Assembly: GCA_030674875.1 (NCBI GenBank)
Contig: JASXSU010000001.1
Coordinates: 62,001-126,000, forward strand
Length of the DNA stretch: 64,000 nt
DNA from: Candidatus Endonucleibacter sp. (ex Gigantidas childressi)
GTDB lineage: Bacteria > Pseudomonadota > Gammaproteobacteria > Pseudomonadales > Endozoicomonadaceae
Reading direction: 5' to 3'
Positions 1 to 9,104 of this stretch are shown in pieces; positions within the stretch are counted from its first letter, which is position 1; every line of letters begins with the position of its first letter. The position numbers and the translations under genes were made by a program. Below the pieces are notes generated by a model, which saw only the letters and a program-made list of their open reading frames with translations, searched no databases and was not told the origin of the DNA.

Positions 1-1130
1 TCATACTTCGATGGAAGGCCTGTGGCTGCTAGTGGTGTTTTGGAGAAAAAGCTGGTTGTCCTTGTGCATTCAGAGTACAGCAGATATTTATTGACCCAGT
101 CAAAATCAAATAGCTGCAGTAATGCGCTTCTAACTAGGGGGTCCTGAAATATAGATTTTCTCGTATTAAAAACAAATGCAGACGTCCCGAAAGTATGGAG
201 AAGGGGGGCGCTCTCAGTAATAACATCGCCTTTTTTTACCGCTGGAAAATTGTAGTTCTGGTTCCAAGACTTTGCATCAAGCTCATAACGAAAATCATAG
301 AGCCCTGCTCGGAATGCTTCTATTGATGCGTGAACGTCACGATAATAGTCAATGCGTACCCTATCAAAATTATACTTTCCTTTGTTAACAGGTAGATTCT
401 TAGCCCAGTAATCTTGCACACGCTCGTAGGTAATTGATCGACCAAATTCAGTTTTGTTCACTTTCATTGGCCCGCTTCCCATTGGTGGGGATGTGAGCGC
501 GGCATTGAATGCGCGGCCTTTCCAAAAATGCGCAGGCATGACTGGCAAGAATGCAATAAAAGCTAGCACCTTGATACCGCGCTCAGATTTTAAGTGAAAA
601 ACTACTCGGTCGTGGGACTCCGCTTTTGCACTTAATACATCTGCACAGTTACTTTTAACAAATGGAGAGCCGGACTCTTTAAGTAAATTAAAGCTGAATG
701 CAACATCGTTCGCGGTCACCGGTTTGCCATCATGAAACCGCGCCCTTGCATCTAAGTTGAAAGCAACCCACTGGAGATTATCTGGGTACTGAATGCTTTT
801 TGCCAATAATGGGTAAAGGGTGTATGGCTCATCAGCAGAGCGGATCATCAGGCAGTCGTAGAGAAGATATAAACCACCTGCCGGTTGTCCTTTGCCTGCA
901 TACTGATTCAGAGTATCGTAAGTGCCTATCTCAGCTAATGTCAGGGTCCCTCTTTTGGGTGCGTTGGGGTTAACATAATCAAAATGTTTAAAGTCATCTG
1001 GGTAAGCAGCCTTACCTATCAAAGGCAAGCTATATTGAGTATTTATATGAGCTGGTGTCGGATCTGCTGAAAGAGTGCTTGTTTTTGTTGCTAACAAGCA
1101 GCTAATCACTAACAACCATCTTTTATACAT
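1..1130 (-). CDS. yejA: YejA-like periplasmic oligopeptide-binding protein (partial, runs off left edge)
   Basis: This is the substrate-binding component of an ABC peptide importer (extracellular solute-binding family 5), secreted to the periplasm. The frame is open from the ATG at 1130 to the window edge, giving 376 codons with the C-terminus missing. Residues 1-22 look like a signal peptide (MYKRWLLVISCLLATKTSTL, then SA). Family features visible are YVNPNAPKRGTL near residue 53, the FHDGKPVTANDVAFSF block near 130, and the late LAATGLPS segment just before the edge. The long open frame and these blocks identify the YejA/MppA-type branch. The permease and ATPase genes are not in the window. 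The upstream side holds a palindromic repeat. Confidence 0.8.
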   Translation of the reverse strand, partial: MYKRWLLVISCLLATKTSTLSADPTPAHINTQYSLPLIGKAAYPDDFKHFDYVNPNAPKRGTLTLAEIGTYDTLNQYAGKGQPAGGLYLLYDCLMIRSADEPYTLYPLLAKSIQYPDNLQWVAFNLDARARFHDGKPVTANDVAFSFNLLKESGSPFVKSNCADVLSAKAESHDRVVFHLKSERGIKVLAFIAFLPVMPAHFWKGRAFNAALTSPPMGSGPMKVNKTEFGRSITYERVQDYWAKNLPVNKGKYNFDRVRIDYYRDVHASIEAFRAGLYDFRYELDAKSWNQNYNFPAVKKGDVITESAPLLHTFGTSAFVFNTRKSIFQDPLVRSALLQLFDFDWVNKYLLYSECTRTTSFFSKTPLAATGLPSKY

Positions 1131-1161
1131 GACCACTATTTATCGTTAACAGTAATAGGAT

Positions 1162-1273
1162 TATACCCGTTACCATTGAAGGCTGTGGGGTTGTTGAATG
1201 CTCTTACTCACCCCAATCACTTTCATCTGGCTTATCTCGTTGGTCGCCTGCCCAAACCTTCAATAACTGGTAT
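1162..1273. repeat. Class A palindromic intergenic repeat
   Basis: The left end TATACCCGTTACCATTGAAG is near-perfect. The right end reads CCTTCAATAACTGGTAT. The core has the GGTTGTTGA and CACCCCAATCAC blocks seen in other copies. It lies between yejA and yfaE. Confidence 0.85.
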
Positions 1274-1392
1274 GTGTTGACTCAAGTGGATGCAAAATAT
1301 CGATGGGGGATAAGGATGATCTTGCTCACTCCAGTCGCCAACCTTACGAATTACTAAGGGTTTTGTCTCTTACTACCTTTCTACATATCAAG

Positions 1393-1683
1393 CTATTTTT
1401 GATAAATTGTTTTTTTTATATGGCAGCCGCCAGGAATATCAAGTGTAATGTCACTAGAAGCATAGCAGCAGCAGGGAAGGATTCTGCCATCAGGCACAAA
1501 AGCCACTGGTTCAGAGCCGTACTCTACTGTTCCGTCAATTAAATCTAACTGGCAACTGCCGCAAAAACCTTCACGGCATTGGTATTCGGCATCAATCCTC
1601 TGCGATTCAAGTGCCTCCAGTAATGTCATTTCAGAACGAGGAATAAAGCTGAAACCGTCCATGATCTTCACAATGTGGGCCAT
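1393..1683 (-). CDS. yfaE: YfaE-like 2Fe-2S ferredoxin for ribonucleotide reductase maintenance
   Basis: This is a 96-residue plant-type 2Fe-2S ferredoxin. YfaE keeps the di-iron tyrosyl cofactor of NrdB in its active form by supplying electrons to its iron centre. Cluster ligands are Cys36, Cys41 and Cys44 in CREGFCGSC, with the fourth in the PCCC run at 70-73; this arrangement is characteristic of YfaE. It lies about 300 bp downstream of nrdB on the same strand, the usual nrdA-nrdB-yfaE order, but palindromic repeats now separate all three genes. Length is slightly over the usual 84-90 residues. The function call is firm; whether it is still cotranscribed with nrdB is unknown. Confidence 0.88.
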   Translation of the reverse strand: MAHIVKIMDGFSFIPRSEMTLLEALESQRIDAEYQCREGFCGSCQLDLIDGTVEYGSEPVAFVPDGRILPCCCYASSDITLDIPGGCHIKKTIYQK

Positions 1684-1760
1684 AATATGCTTCCGCAGGC
1701 AAAATTAACGTGCTTTTGGCGCCACAAGTGTTTATTTAAAGACAACACCCTCGCACCTTC

Positions 1761-1888
1761 TATACCCAAAGCATTTGGAGCTACTACACGACGGCAAGTT
1801 AGCGAGGCCGCAGAAGATTAGGAGTACTAAGCAACTGTGGTGAGCCAACGCTGACAACAAAGTAGCAACTGCAAATTATTTAAGTATA
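1761..1888. repeat. Class B palindromic intergenic repeat
   Basis: It begins TATACCCAAAGCATTT and ends AGTATA. It shares the GCAAGT-AGCGAGGC and GTGAGCCAACGCTGACAACAA blocks of the family core, but its ends differ from class A. It lies between yfaE and nrdB and is more degenerate than the copy at 8165-8293. Confidence 0.7.
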
Positions 1889-1996
1889 CCCTCCTTAAAA
1901 AGTCAAAAAACAAAATTATCTTTTTGTTTCTTTAATTATTTGTCCTCAGCATTGCTATTTTGCAAAATAGCCACACACTCACTCTTGAACGTAATC

Positions 1997-3127
1997 TTAT
2001 AAAGCAAAATCACTGAAATCCTCTGCCTGTACTTCACTGTCAACCTGTCCCACAAGGTAAGAACTAACCTCTACCTCCTGTGGAGCTACTTGCACATGAT
2101 CACTATTAAGCCAACTGTTCATCCAGGGAAGAGGGTTTTGTTTGATAGCATAGGGGGCATCAAAGCCAATAGATAACATGCGCTGGTTAGTAATGTAGTC
2201 AATATATTGCCCGAGAATATCCTTATTTAAACCAATCATTGACCCGTCACGAAACAAGTATGTTGCCCATTCTTTTTCCTGCTCCGCAGCAGATATAAAT
2301 ATCTCACGGGCATCATCATGTAGCTCCACAGCTATTTCGGCCATTTCCGGATCATCTTTTCCTTCAGCCATTATCTGTAACATATGCTGGGTACCAGTTA
2401 GATGAAGAGCTTCGTCCCGTGCAATTAGCTTTATAATTTTGGCATTTCCTTCCATAGTTGAGCGCTCGGCAAAAGCAAAGCTACAGGCAAAGCTTACATA
2501 AAAACGGATAGCCTCAAGTACATTAACGGCCATCAGCGTTAGGTAAAGCTTACGCTTCAAGTCCCTAACCGATACATGAACAATCTTGCCGTTAATGGTG
2601 TGTGTTCCTTCTCCTAGCTCGTTGTAGAGGTTAACGCCACTTATAAGGGTGTCATAATAGCAGGTAATGTGACTTGCGCGATTTATAATAGCTTCATTAG
2701 TAACAATATCATCAAAGACCTGGCCTGAGTCTGTCATAGTATTACGAATAATATGCGTGTAGGAGCGTGAGTGAATAGTTTCACTAAAAGCCCAAGTTTC
2801 TATCCATGTTTCTAGCTCAGGTAGAGAGACTATTGGTAGTAATGCAACGTTTGGGGATCGTCCTTGAACAGAGTCCAGCAATGTTTGATATTTTAGATTA
2901 CTGAGAAATATGTGCTTTTCATGCTCAGGTAGAGCAGAAAAGTCCATACGATCTGTAGATAGGTCAACCTCTTCCGGCCTCCAGAAAAACGACAACTGTT
3001 TCTCAATAAGTTTCTCGAAAACTATGTGTTTCTGCGTATCATAACGAGAAACGTTAACGTTTCGACCAAAAAACATGGGTTCTAGTGTGGCGTCAAATTG
3101 TTCTTTATTAAATGTTGTGTAGCTCAT
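1997..3127 (-). CDS. nrdB: Ribonucleoside-diphosphate reductase class Ia, beta subunit
   Basis: This is the small subunit R2 of aerobic ribonucleotide reductase. It houses the di-iron/tyrosyl radical cofactor and passes the radical to NrdA. At 376 residues it matches the E. coli length. Expected metal ligands are visible: Asp85 in [10 protein letters not shown], Glu116 and His119 in [14 protein letters not shown], and the [12 protein letters not shown] block near 240; the radical tyrosine is Tyr123. The hydrophobic C-terminal tail ending SDFAL fits docking to NrdA. It is class Ia, not Ib, by its closeness to the E. coli NrdB sequence and its pairing with yfaE. A repeat fills the gap to nrdA upstream. 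Confidence 0.96.
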   Translation of the reverse strand: MSYTTFNKEQFDATLEPMFFGRNVNVSRYDTQKHIVFEKLIEKQLSFFWRPEEVDLSTDRMDFSALPEHEKHIFLSNLKYQTLLDSVQGRSPNVALLPIVSLPELETWIETWAFSETIHSRSYTHIIRNTMTDSGQVFDDIVTNEAIINRASHITCYYDTLISGVNLYNELGEGTHTINGKIVHVSVRDLKRKLYLTLMAVNVLEAIRFYVSFACSFAFAERSTMEGNAKIIKLIARDEALHLTGTQHMLQIMAEGKDDPEMAEIAVELHDDAREIFISAAEQEKEWATYLFRDGSMIGLNKDILGQYIDYITNQRMLSIGFDAPYAIKQNPLPWMNSWLNSDHVQVAPQEVEVSSYLVGQVDSEVQAEDFSDFAL

Positions 3128-3288
3128 GAGTTCTATCTCATTAAGGCCAACTAGTTGACCTTTTTTCTGTTTTAGTGACCTAGTTTAAATGAAGAGAAGT
3201 TGTCAACACCTCCCTCATATGAGGGAGAACAAGTACCCTACTATTCAAGCCAAAGTTATCCGGGTTCCTATTTTTAATTTTTTATATC

Positions 3289-3415
3289 TATACCCACCCT
3301 CCTGAAGGTATGGGATTGCTAATTACTCTAACCACCCCAAATCACCTGCTGCTCGCAGGCTTATAGAGGCTACACTCATTTGTTGCCTATCCACACCCTC
3401 AACTGTGGCTGGTAT
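3289..3415. repeat. Class A palindromic intergenic repeat (divergent copy)
   Basis: The left end is TATACCCACCCTCCTGAAGG and the right end CAACTGTGGCTGGTAT. The core contains ACCACCCCAAATCACCTGCTGCTCGCAGG, in which the central hairpin has changed both sides of its stem (CCTGC/GCAGG), and a TTTGTTGCCTA block. It separates nrdA from nrdB. Confidence 0.8.
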
Positions 3416-3438
3416 GCTTACTCGTTATGGATGTGATT

Positions 3439-5709
3439 TCAAATTTTACAAGCACCTCCTTCGCAGTCATCATCAATATCGCTATTCATATCTGATGCGC
3501 CATCCCTAGTATTGTGGTAATACAGCGTTTTTATACCTAGCTTATAAGCGGTTAGCATATCCTTCAGCAGTAGTTTCATAGGAACTTTACCATCCTTAAA
3601 CCGACTAGGATCATAATTGGTATTGGTAGATATAGTTTGATCTACAAATTTTTGCATAATAGCAACTAGCTTCAGGTAGCCATCATTACTTTCAATATCC
3701 CACAGCAGCTCGTAGCTATTCCGTAACTCTTCAAACTCAGGTGCTACTTGCTTAAGAATGCCATCCTTACTAGCCTTAACGCTGACGTAGCCTCTTGGAG
3801 GCTCGATGCCATTAGTGGCATTACTGATTTGTGAAGAGGTTTCTGAAGGCATAAGTGCCGTCAAGGTGGAATTGCGCAACCCGTGCTTTCTAATATTTGC
3901 ACGCAGGCTTTCCCAATCATACCGTAATGGTTCATTGCAAACTTCGTCCAGATCCTTCTTATACGTATCAATAGGAAGCAATCCTTGCGAGTAAGTTGTC
4001 TCATTAAATTTAGGACAGGCACCAACTTCTTTAGCAAGCTTATTTGAGGCTTTCAGTAGATAATACTCTATTGCTTCAAAGGTTCTGTGTGTTAAACCAT
4101 TAGCGGAACCGTCAGAGTAGCGAACACTATTTTTAGCTAAATAGTAAGCAAAGTTAATAACACCAACGCCTAAAGGTCTACGTCCCATAGTGGCATTGCG
4201 TGCCGCTGGCAGAGGGTAATCCTGGTAATCCAACAAATTATCCAATGCTCGCACTAACAGATCTGCCAGATCTTCCAGCTCATCTAGACTCTTTAGCTTA
4301 CCCAGATTAAAAGCCGCTAGTGTACAAAGTGCAATTTCACCTTCTTCATCAAAAGCATGCTTGAGAGGTTTGGTAGGCAGCGCAATCTCCAAGCAGAGAT
4401 TACTTTGGCGAATTGGCGCTAAAGCAGGATTAAATGGGCTATGGGTATTGCAGTGATCAACATTTTGCAGGTAAATTCGTCCGGTGCTGGCGCGTTCAGA
4501 AGCAAACAGTGAAAACAGTTCTACAGCTTTTAGTGTTTTCTTACGAATGCTGTCGTCTTGTTCGTACTTTGTATATAACTCGTCAAAACGAGCTTGATCT
4601 GCAAAAAAGGCATCGTAAAGACCAGGAACATCGTTTGGGGAAAACAGTGAGATACTCCCTCCTTGGATCAGACGCTGATACATTAGCTTGTTAAACTGAA
4701 CACCATAATCTATATGGCGAACTCTGTTTTCCTCTACCCCCCGATTATTTTTAAGAACGAGCAAACTTTCCGCTTCATAATGCCAAATAGGATAAAACAA
4801 CGTAGCAGCACCACCGCGTACTCCACCCTGAGAGCAAGATTTAACGGCAGTCTGAAAATGCTTGTAAAAAGAAATACAGCCCGTATGAAATGCCTCACCG
4901 TTACGGATAGAGCTGCCAATAGCACGTATCGCGCCGGCATTAACGCCTATTCCAGCCCTTTGACTGACGTACGTAACTATAGCGCTGGATGTGGCGTTAA
5001 TAGCATTTAGTGAGTCTGCGCACTCAATCAATACGCACGAACTAAACTGACGAGTGGGTGTTCTAACACCAGCCATAATGGGTGTAGGCAGGGATATTTT
5101 AAAAGTAGATACGGCATCATACAAACGATGAATGTAATTCATTCGAAGTTTTTTGTCATAATTGGCAAACAAGCAAGCACCTATCATCATATAAAGTATC
5201 TGGGGGCTTTCATAATAAGCTCCTGTTATACGGTTCTGAACTAAGTACTTGCCTTCTAGTTGCTTTACTGCAGCATAACTAAAATCCATATCGCGACTAT
5301 GATCAATATAACCATTCATTTCGTCGAACTCTGCTTCCGTGTAATCTTCTAATACATGCTTGTCGTATTTTTTCTGTTCCACCATCTTCGTCACTTGCTC
5401 ATAGAGTCCTAGGGGCTCAAATTTCCCATAAGCTTTTTTACGCAGATGGAAAATAGCTAGCCTTGCAGCTAAGTACTGGTAGTCTGGTGTTCGCTCAGAA
5501 ATAAGATCAGCTGCTGACTTAATCAGGGTTTCATGGATGTCAGTAGTTGGCATGCCTTCATAGAACTGAATATGGGATTTTAATTCAACTTCAGAAACAG
5601 AAACATTACTCAACCCCTCGGCCGCCCAAGTAATCACTCGATGGATCTTCTCCAAGTCAAGCTGCTCATTTCCTCCGTCACGCTTAGTGACTAGAATGTT
5701 TTTGTTCAT
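3439..5709 (-). CDS. nrdA: Ribonucleoside-diphosphate reductase class Ia, alpha subunit
   Basis: This is the catalytic large subunit, reducing ribonucleoside diphosphates to deoxy forms. The start is set at 5709 (MNKNILVTKRDGG), preceded by AAGGA, giving 756 residues against 761 in E. coli; the frame extends 31 codons further upstream without homology. The N-terminal ATP-cone (about 1-95) is present. Active-site cysteines are seen in FSSCVLIE, NLCLEIAL and ALCTLAAF, and the redox-shuttle pair in the C-terminal CEGGACKI. FNLGK and the ALMPSETSSQ loop are also intact. It is followed by nrdB on the same strand. Confidence 0.97.
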   Translation of the reverse strand: MNKNILVTKRDGGNEQLDLEKIHRVITWAAEGLSNVSVSEVELKSHIQFYEGMPTTDIHETLIKSAADLISERTPDYQYLAARLAIFHLRKKAYGKFEPLGLYEQVTKMVEQKKYDKHVLEDYTEAEFDEMNGYIDHSRDMDFSYAAVKQLEGKYLVQNRITGAYYESPQILYMMIGACLFANYDKKLRMNYIHRLYDAVSTFKISLPTPIMAGVRTPTRQFSSCVLIECADSLNAINATSSAIVTYVSQRAGIGVNAGAIRAIGSSIRNGEAFHTGCISFYKHFQTAVKSCSQGGVRGGAATLFYPIWHYEAESLLVLKNNRGVEENRVRHIDYGVQFNKLMYQRLIQGGSISLFSPNDVPGLYDAFFADQARFDELYTKYEQDDSIRKKTLKAVELFSLFASERASTGRIYLQNVDHCNTHSPFNPALAPIRQSNLCLEIALPTKPLKHAFDEEGEIALCTLAAFNLGKLKSLDELEDLADLLVRALDNLLDYQDYPLPAARNATMGRRPLGVGVINFAYYLAKNSVRYSDGSANGLTHRTFEAIEYYLLKASNKLAKEVGACPKFNETTYSQGLLPIDTYKKDLDEVCNEPLRYDWESLRANIRKHGLRNSTLTALMPSETSSQISNATNGIEPPRGYVSVKASKDGILKQVAPEFEELRNSYELLWDIESNDGYLKLVAIMQKFVDQTISTNTNYDPSRFKDGKVPMKLLLKDMLTAYKLGIKTLYYHNTRDGASDMNSDIDDDCEGGACKI

Positions 5710-5842
5710 CAATTCCTTACCTCTGCACTCAATGTAAATATAATAATTAAAATTTATGAGTGCATGAAAGAAGTTAAATTTACCAGAGAGGAAATCAGCC
5801 ATGCATCACAGCACACGACGAGCATCACCCTGAAAAGGGTTC

Positions 5843-5969
5843 TATACCCATACCCCTTGAAGCCGTGGTTATGGTTGGCTGTCCCCACCCCCCCATCACC
5901 TGTTACTCATAAGGTCATAGGGCTTCTCTTGTTTGTTGCCAACTTTCACGTTCAATGGTAACGGGTATA
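5843..5969. repeat. Class A palindromic intergenic repeat upstream of nrdA
   Basis: The right end CGTTCAATGGTAACGGGTAT is almost canonical; the left end is TATACCCATACCCCTTGAAG. The core has CCCCATCACC, TACTCATAAGG and GGGCTTCTCTTGTTTGTTGCC. It lies between the divergent nrdA and fhs genes and may influence either promoter. Confidence 0.85.
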
Positions 5970-6174
5970 CAAAGCATATACACGAATAAGATAATGTGAT
6001 GCGGTATAGATTTCAAGCTAGTAAAAGATCACAGGTACTGCTCACAAGTTGTTCATAAGTGTGCATAAGTCGTGCAGAACCTTGCTATTAGCATATGTAA
6101 GCACGTTGTTTTTTTTCTACGAAAAGTTTTCTTTGCAAGATCTGTTAGGCGACTTTTATAATGAGATTCCTGTA

Positions 6175-6259
6175 TATACCCGTTACCATTGAAGGCGTGT
6201 AGATGATTGGATGAGCGGTAGCCGTCAACAATCCCACCCATTCAATGGAAATGAGTATA
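6175..6259. repeat. Class A palindromic repeat, short form, just upstream of fhs
   Basis: The left end TATACCCGTTACCATTGAAG is canonical and the right end is ATTCAATGGAAATGAGTATA. The core is shortened to 85 bp. An alternative in-frame fhs start (ATG at 6245) lies inside its right arm. Confidence 0.85.
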
Positions 6260-6295
6260 TCTTGCAAAAAATATAAACTGTGGAGCTTGCGTTTG

Positions 6296-8056
6296 ATGAA
6301 GTCAGATATTGAAATTTCCCGCAGCGCTCACCTGTCTAATATATCCTCAATCGCTGCCCAGCTCGGTCTTAATACTCAATATATTGAACCATACGGTCAC
6401 TACAAAGCAAAAGTAGCTATCAATGCCTTGCAAGAACTTTCCGAGCAATCAAGCCAGAAAGATGGAAAGCTTATTTTGGTCAGTGCCACAACTCCTACTC
6501 CCTTTGGAGAGGGTAAAACTGTAACAACCATTGGTCTTACCATGGGGCTTTCCATGATAGGGAAAAAGGCCATTAGCTGTATCAGGCAAGCTAGTATGGG
6601 GCCAGTTTTTGGTGTTAAAGGCGGCGCAGCCGGAGGCGGTTATGCGCAAGTAGCGCCTTTAGAAGATGTCAATTTGCATCTGACCGGCGACATTCACGCC
6701 GTAAGCAGCGCCCATAATCTCGCCGCAGCGGCACTAGACAGCAGACTTTATCACGAAGAAAGGGAAGGATATGATGCATTTGAGAAACGCAGCGGCCTGA
6801 AAGCCTTAAAAATAGACCCAGAACGCATTACTTGGAGGAGGGTTGTAGATCACAATGACAGAGCACTACGAACAATAACAACTGGGCTTCCTGGGGCTAA
6901 CGATACAATTAATCTTAATGGTATTCCCCTAACTAACGGTTTTGATATTACTGCTGCATCAGAGTTAATGGCCATACTAGCACTCACCGATAGCCTCAAA
7001 GATATGCGACAACGTATTGGTAATATTGTTCTTGCTTATAATAAAAATAGGGCGCCAATCACAGCAGAGGCGCTAAAAGTAGCAGGTGCAATGACGGTTA
7101 TCATGAAAAACACCATTAACCCTACCTTGATGCAGAACTTGGAAGGCGGTGCCTGCTTTATTCATGGTGGGCCTTTTGCGAATATCGCCCATGGAAACTC
7201 TTCAATTTTAGCGGATAAGCTAGCATTAAAGCTCTCGGAGTATGTTGTAACAGAAGCCGGTTTTGGCTCAGATATGGGTTTGGAGAAATTCTGTAACATC
7301 AAAGCCCATTATTCGGGTAAAACACCTGACGCAGTGGTTCTTGTCTGCTCATTGCGGGGATTAAAATCCCACTCTGGTCAATTTACTTTAAAACCAGGTC
7401 TTCCTTTAGATAAAGGCATGATTGAACCTAATCCAGAGGCTTTAAATAAAGGCATTAGTAACCTGAGCTGGCATATAAATAACGTTAAACGCTACGGCCT
7501 CCCCGTTGTTACTGCAATCAACCGTTTCCCAGAAGATAGCAAACAAGAAATTGATTGGTTGCTAAACAAAGCTGTGGAACTGGGTACAACAAAAGTAGCA
7601 GTAAGTGATGCTTTTTGCCTTGGAGGCAATGGAGCCACAAGTTTAGCTCAAGCAGTGGAAGAAGCCTGCAATCACAAGTCTAAATTCCAGCGGCTATACC
7701 CTATAAATGTGGGCATTAAGGAAAAAGTAACACAGTTGGCAATAAACGGTTATGGTGCTGGTCAGGTAAAATTTACAAGTCACGCTCTACAGCAAATCGA
7801 ACAGCTTGAGGAAGATGGCTATGGCTTGTTACCTATCTGTATGGCAAAAACACCCTTATCCATATCTCATGATCCAACTCTCAAAGGTTGCCCTAAGGGG
7901 TTTGAGTTTCCCATTCATGAAGTTCGATTATCTGCTGGCGCTGGATTTGTCTATATTATCTCTGGTCAAATTATGACTATGCCAGGCTTGGGTTCAAATC
8001 CAAATTTTATGTCTATTGATATTGACCAGGATGGTATAATCACAGGTTTAGACTAG
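6296..8056 (+). CDS. fhs: Formate-tetrahydrofolate ligase
   Basis: It catalyses ATP-dependent formation of 10-formyltetrahydrofolate from formate and tetrahydrofolate, feeding one-carbon units to purine synthesis. The chosen start is ATG 6296, with TGGAG about 10 nt upstream, giving 586 residues; the frame continues to 6245, where it would begin inside a palindromic repeat. The ATP-binding segment is TPTPFGEGKT near residue 67. The glycine-rich GGAAGGGYAQV block and the FGSDMGLEKF and VTAINRFPEDS segments are typical of the family. It is a monocistronic gene flanked by repeats. The enzyme is patchily distributed in gammaproteobacteria, so it is a useful lineage marker. Confidence 0.95.
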   Translation: MKSDIEISRSAHLSNISSIAAQLGLNTQYIEPYGHYKAKVAINALQELSEQSSQKDGKLILVSATTPTPFGEGKTVTTIGLTMGLSMIGKKAISCIRQASMGPVFGVKGGAAGGGYAQVAPLEDVNLHLTGDIHAVSSAHNLAAAALDSRLYHEEREGYDAFEKRSGLKALKIDPERITWRRVVDHNDRALRTITTGLPGANDTINLNGIPLTNGFDITAASELMAILALTDSLKDMRQRIGNIVLAYNKNRAPITAEALKVAGAMTVIMKNTINPTLMQNLEGGACFIHGGPFANIAHGNSSILADKLALKLSEYVVTEAGFGSDMGLEKFCNIKAHYSGKTPDAVVLVCSLRGLKSHSGQFTLKPGLPLDKGMIEPNPEALNKGISNLSWHINNVKRYGLPVVTAINRFPEDSKQEIDWLLNKAVELGTTKVAVSDAFCLGGNGATSLAQAVEEACNHKSKFQRLYPINVGIKEKVTQLAINGYGAGQVKFTSHALQQIEQLEEDGYGLLPICMAKTPLSISHDPTLKGCPKGFEFPIHEVRLSAGAGFVYIISGQIMTMPGLGSNPNFMSIDIDQDGIITGLD

Positions 8057-8060
8057 CGTA

Positions 8061-8129
8061 TATACCCCCACTTGACGCTGAGAGGGGCTGGTTGTTGACT
8101 GCTAGCACTTTATTAGTGGTAACAGGTAT
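8061..8129. repeat. Class A-related repeat, short degenerate copy
   Basis: It starts TATACCCCCACTTGA, contains GGTTGTTGACTGCT and ends AGTGGTAACAGGTAT. It begins 4 bp after the fhs stop codon and is only 69 bp long, apparently an internal deletion of the usual unit. Confidence 0.65.
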
Positions 8130-8164
8130 GTGTTTTTCGCTCAACCAGTATGACTACTCAGTGT

Positions 8165-8293
8165 TTAGACCCAAAGCATTTCAAATTGCTACTAGCCAGC
8201 AAGTAAGCGAAGCCCCGTGAGCCTACGAGTAGTAGGTGATCGGGGTGAGCGAACGCAGCCAACAACGTAGCAACGTGAAAGGCGACGGGTATA
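8165..8293. repeat. Class B palindromic repeat joined to an IS30 remnant
   Basis: It carries the best copy of the core (GAGCCTACGAGTAGTAGG, GATCGGGGTGAGCGAACGCA, GCCAACAACGTAGCAAC) with class B ends, CCCAAAGCATTTCAAATTGC and AAAGGCGACGGGTATA. The second end abuts the truncated transposase at 8294. The same junction recurs near 49455. Confidence 0.85.
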
Positions 8294-8844
8294 GACCCTT
8301 TACCCATCACGGTATCTACTTCCCAATAACCTAGTGTTTCACGCGTTTCTACTTCAGCTGGTAGGTCTGCTATATTGCGCTTATTGGAAATTCTGCCTCG
8401 ACTATCATAAGCCTTGTAGCGTTTACATCCTCCCTTTTGAGCACAACGCAAGTGCTTTCATAGCAAGCCGCATTTCTTTTTATCACGCCAAATATATCGA
8501 TAAATAGTTTCATGGCTAAAGCAACGTACACCTATCCGTTTTAAGTAACCCGTAATCTGTTCAGGACTCCATTGTTTATGTAAGAGTTGCCTAATGATCA
8601 CGTAATCCTTTTCTGTAAAATGTTGGTTTCTCCTTGAACGTAGACGTCGAGTTCTTGTCCTTTGCAGCGCCCTGATGGGTCGATATGAGCAACCATTATG
8701 CCAACAAGTATTGCGTTGGAATTCTCGATATATGGTACTTCGGTGTTTTCCGATAGCTGTGGCAATGTCCGTAAAACTTGATCCTTACCATTTTGGCGCA
8801 ACTACCATATATCTATCACCCTCGGTAAGCTGTTGATACTTCAT
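8294..8844 (-). pseudogene. IS30-family transposase, truncated and frameshifted
   Basis: Reading from ATG 8844 on the minus strand gives the N-terminal helix-turn-helix region, with a stop at about codon 20. The middle region follows (HKQWSPEQITGYLKR, FSHETIYRYIW). After another stop and shift comes RCAQKGGCKRYKAYDSRGRI and the first catalytic segment TLGYWEVDTVMGKG, where the DDE Asp is expected. The protein ends there, at about 185 of roughly 320 residues, where a class B repeat begins. At least two stops and one frame change make it non-functional. Family assignment rests on the YIW and GYWEVDTV motifs. Confidence 0.85.
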
Positions 8845-8940
8845 AGGTTTTTACTTCGTGATTGGAGCAAAAAACTAAGGGTATCGCAGTTCATCGTTTT
8901 TATTAAATTGGGTGTCGCACTTAGTATATGAATTCGGCGG
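8845..8940. mobile_element. Terminal region of the IS30-family element
   Basis: This non-coding end of the insertion sequence matches the reverse complement of 49306-49405 (shared blocks CATCGTTTTTATTAAATTGG and TTAGTATATGAATTCGG). The outer boundary is uncertain by roughly 15 bp. It runs directly into the broken 5' part of the LDLa-repeat gene, so insertion here may have destroyed that gene's promoter and start. Confidence 0.7.
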
Positions 8941-8952
8941 TTATAACAGAAT

Positions 8953-9104
8953 CTGGGGTTGTCTTAATGCTGTTTTAGATGAGGGTGACTTAATCTGTGT
9001 GGATTCTGGTAAATTAATCCATAAATAATTCGTCTGTGATGGTTCGCATACTGTCGAGACCACAGTGATGAACAAGCTTCATTCTGTTGTCAAGATGGAG
9101 ATGA
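8953..9104 (+). pseudogene. Broken LDL-receptor class A repeat (5' part of the gene at 9105)
   Basis: One frame reads LICVDSGKLIHK, a stop (TAA at 9023-9025), then FVCDGSH. A second frame continues CRDHSDEQASFC from about 9052. Joined, these give the canonical LDLa pattern: Cys, hydrophobic residues, CDG, then C-x-D-x-S-D-E and a final Cys. One stop and one frameshift are needed. It therefore appears to be a decayed extra repeat of the protein continued downstream, with the original start lost under the IS30 end. Confidence 0.55.

Noticed and set aside
5710-5842. NrdR boxes upstream of nrdA
   Set aside because: An A+T-rich palindrome-like stretch is present, but no pair of 16-bp boxes with the expected ACACTATATCTAGTGT-like pattern could be identified.
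8158-8451. A 97-codon minus-strand protein
   Set aside because: It is the tail of the IS30 transposase remnant reading on through a class B repeat; not an independent gene.
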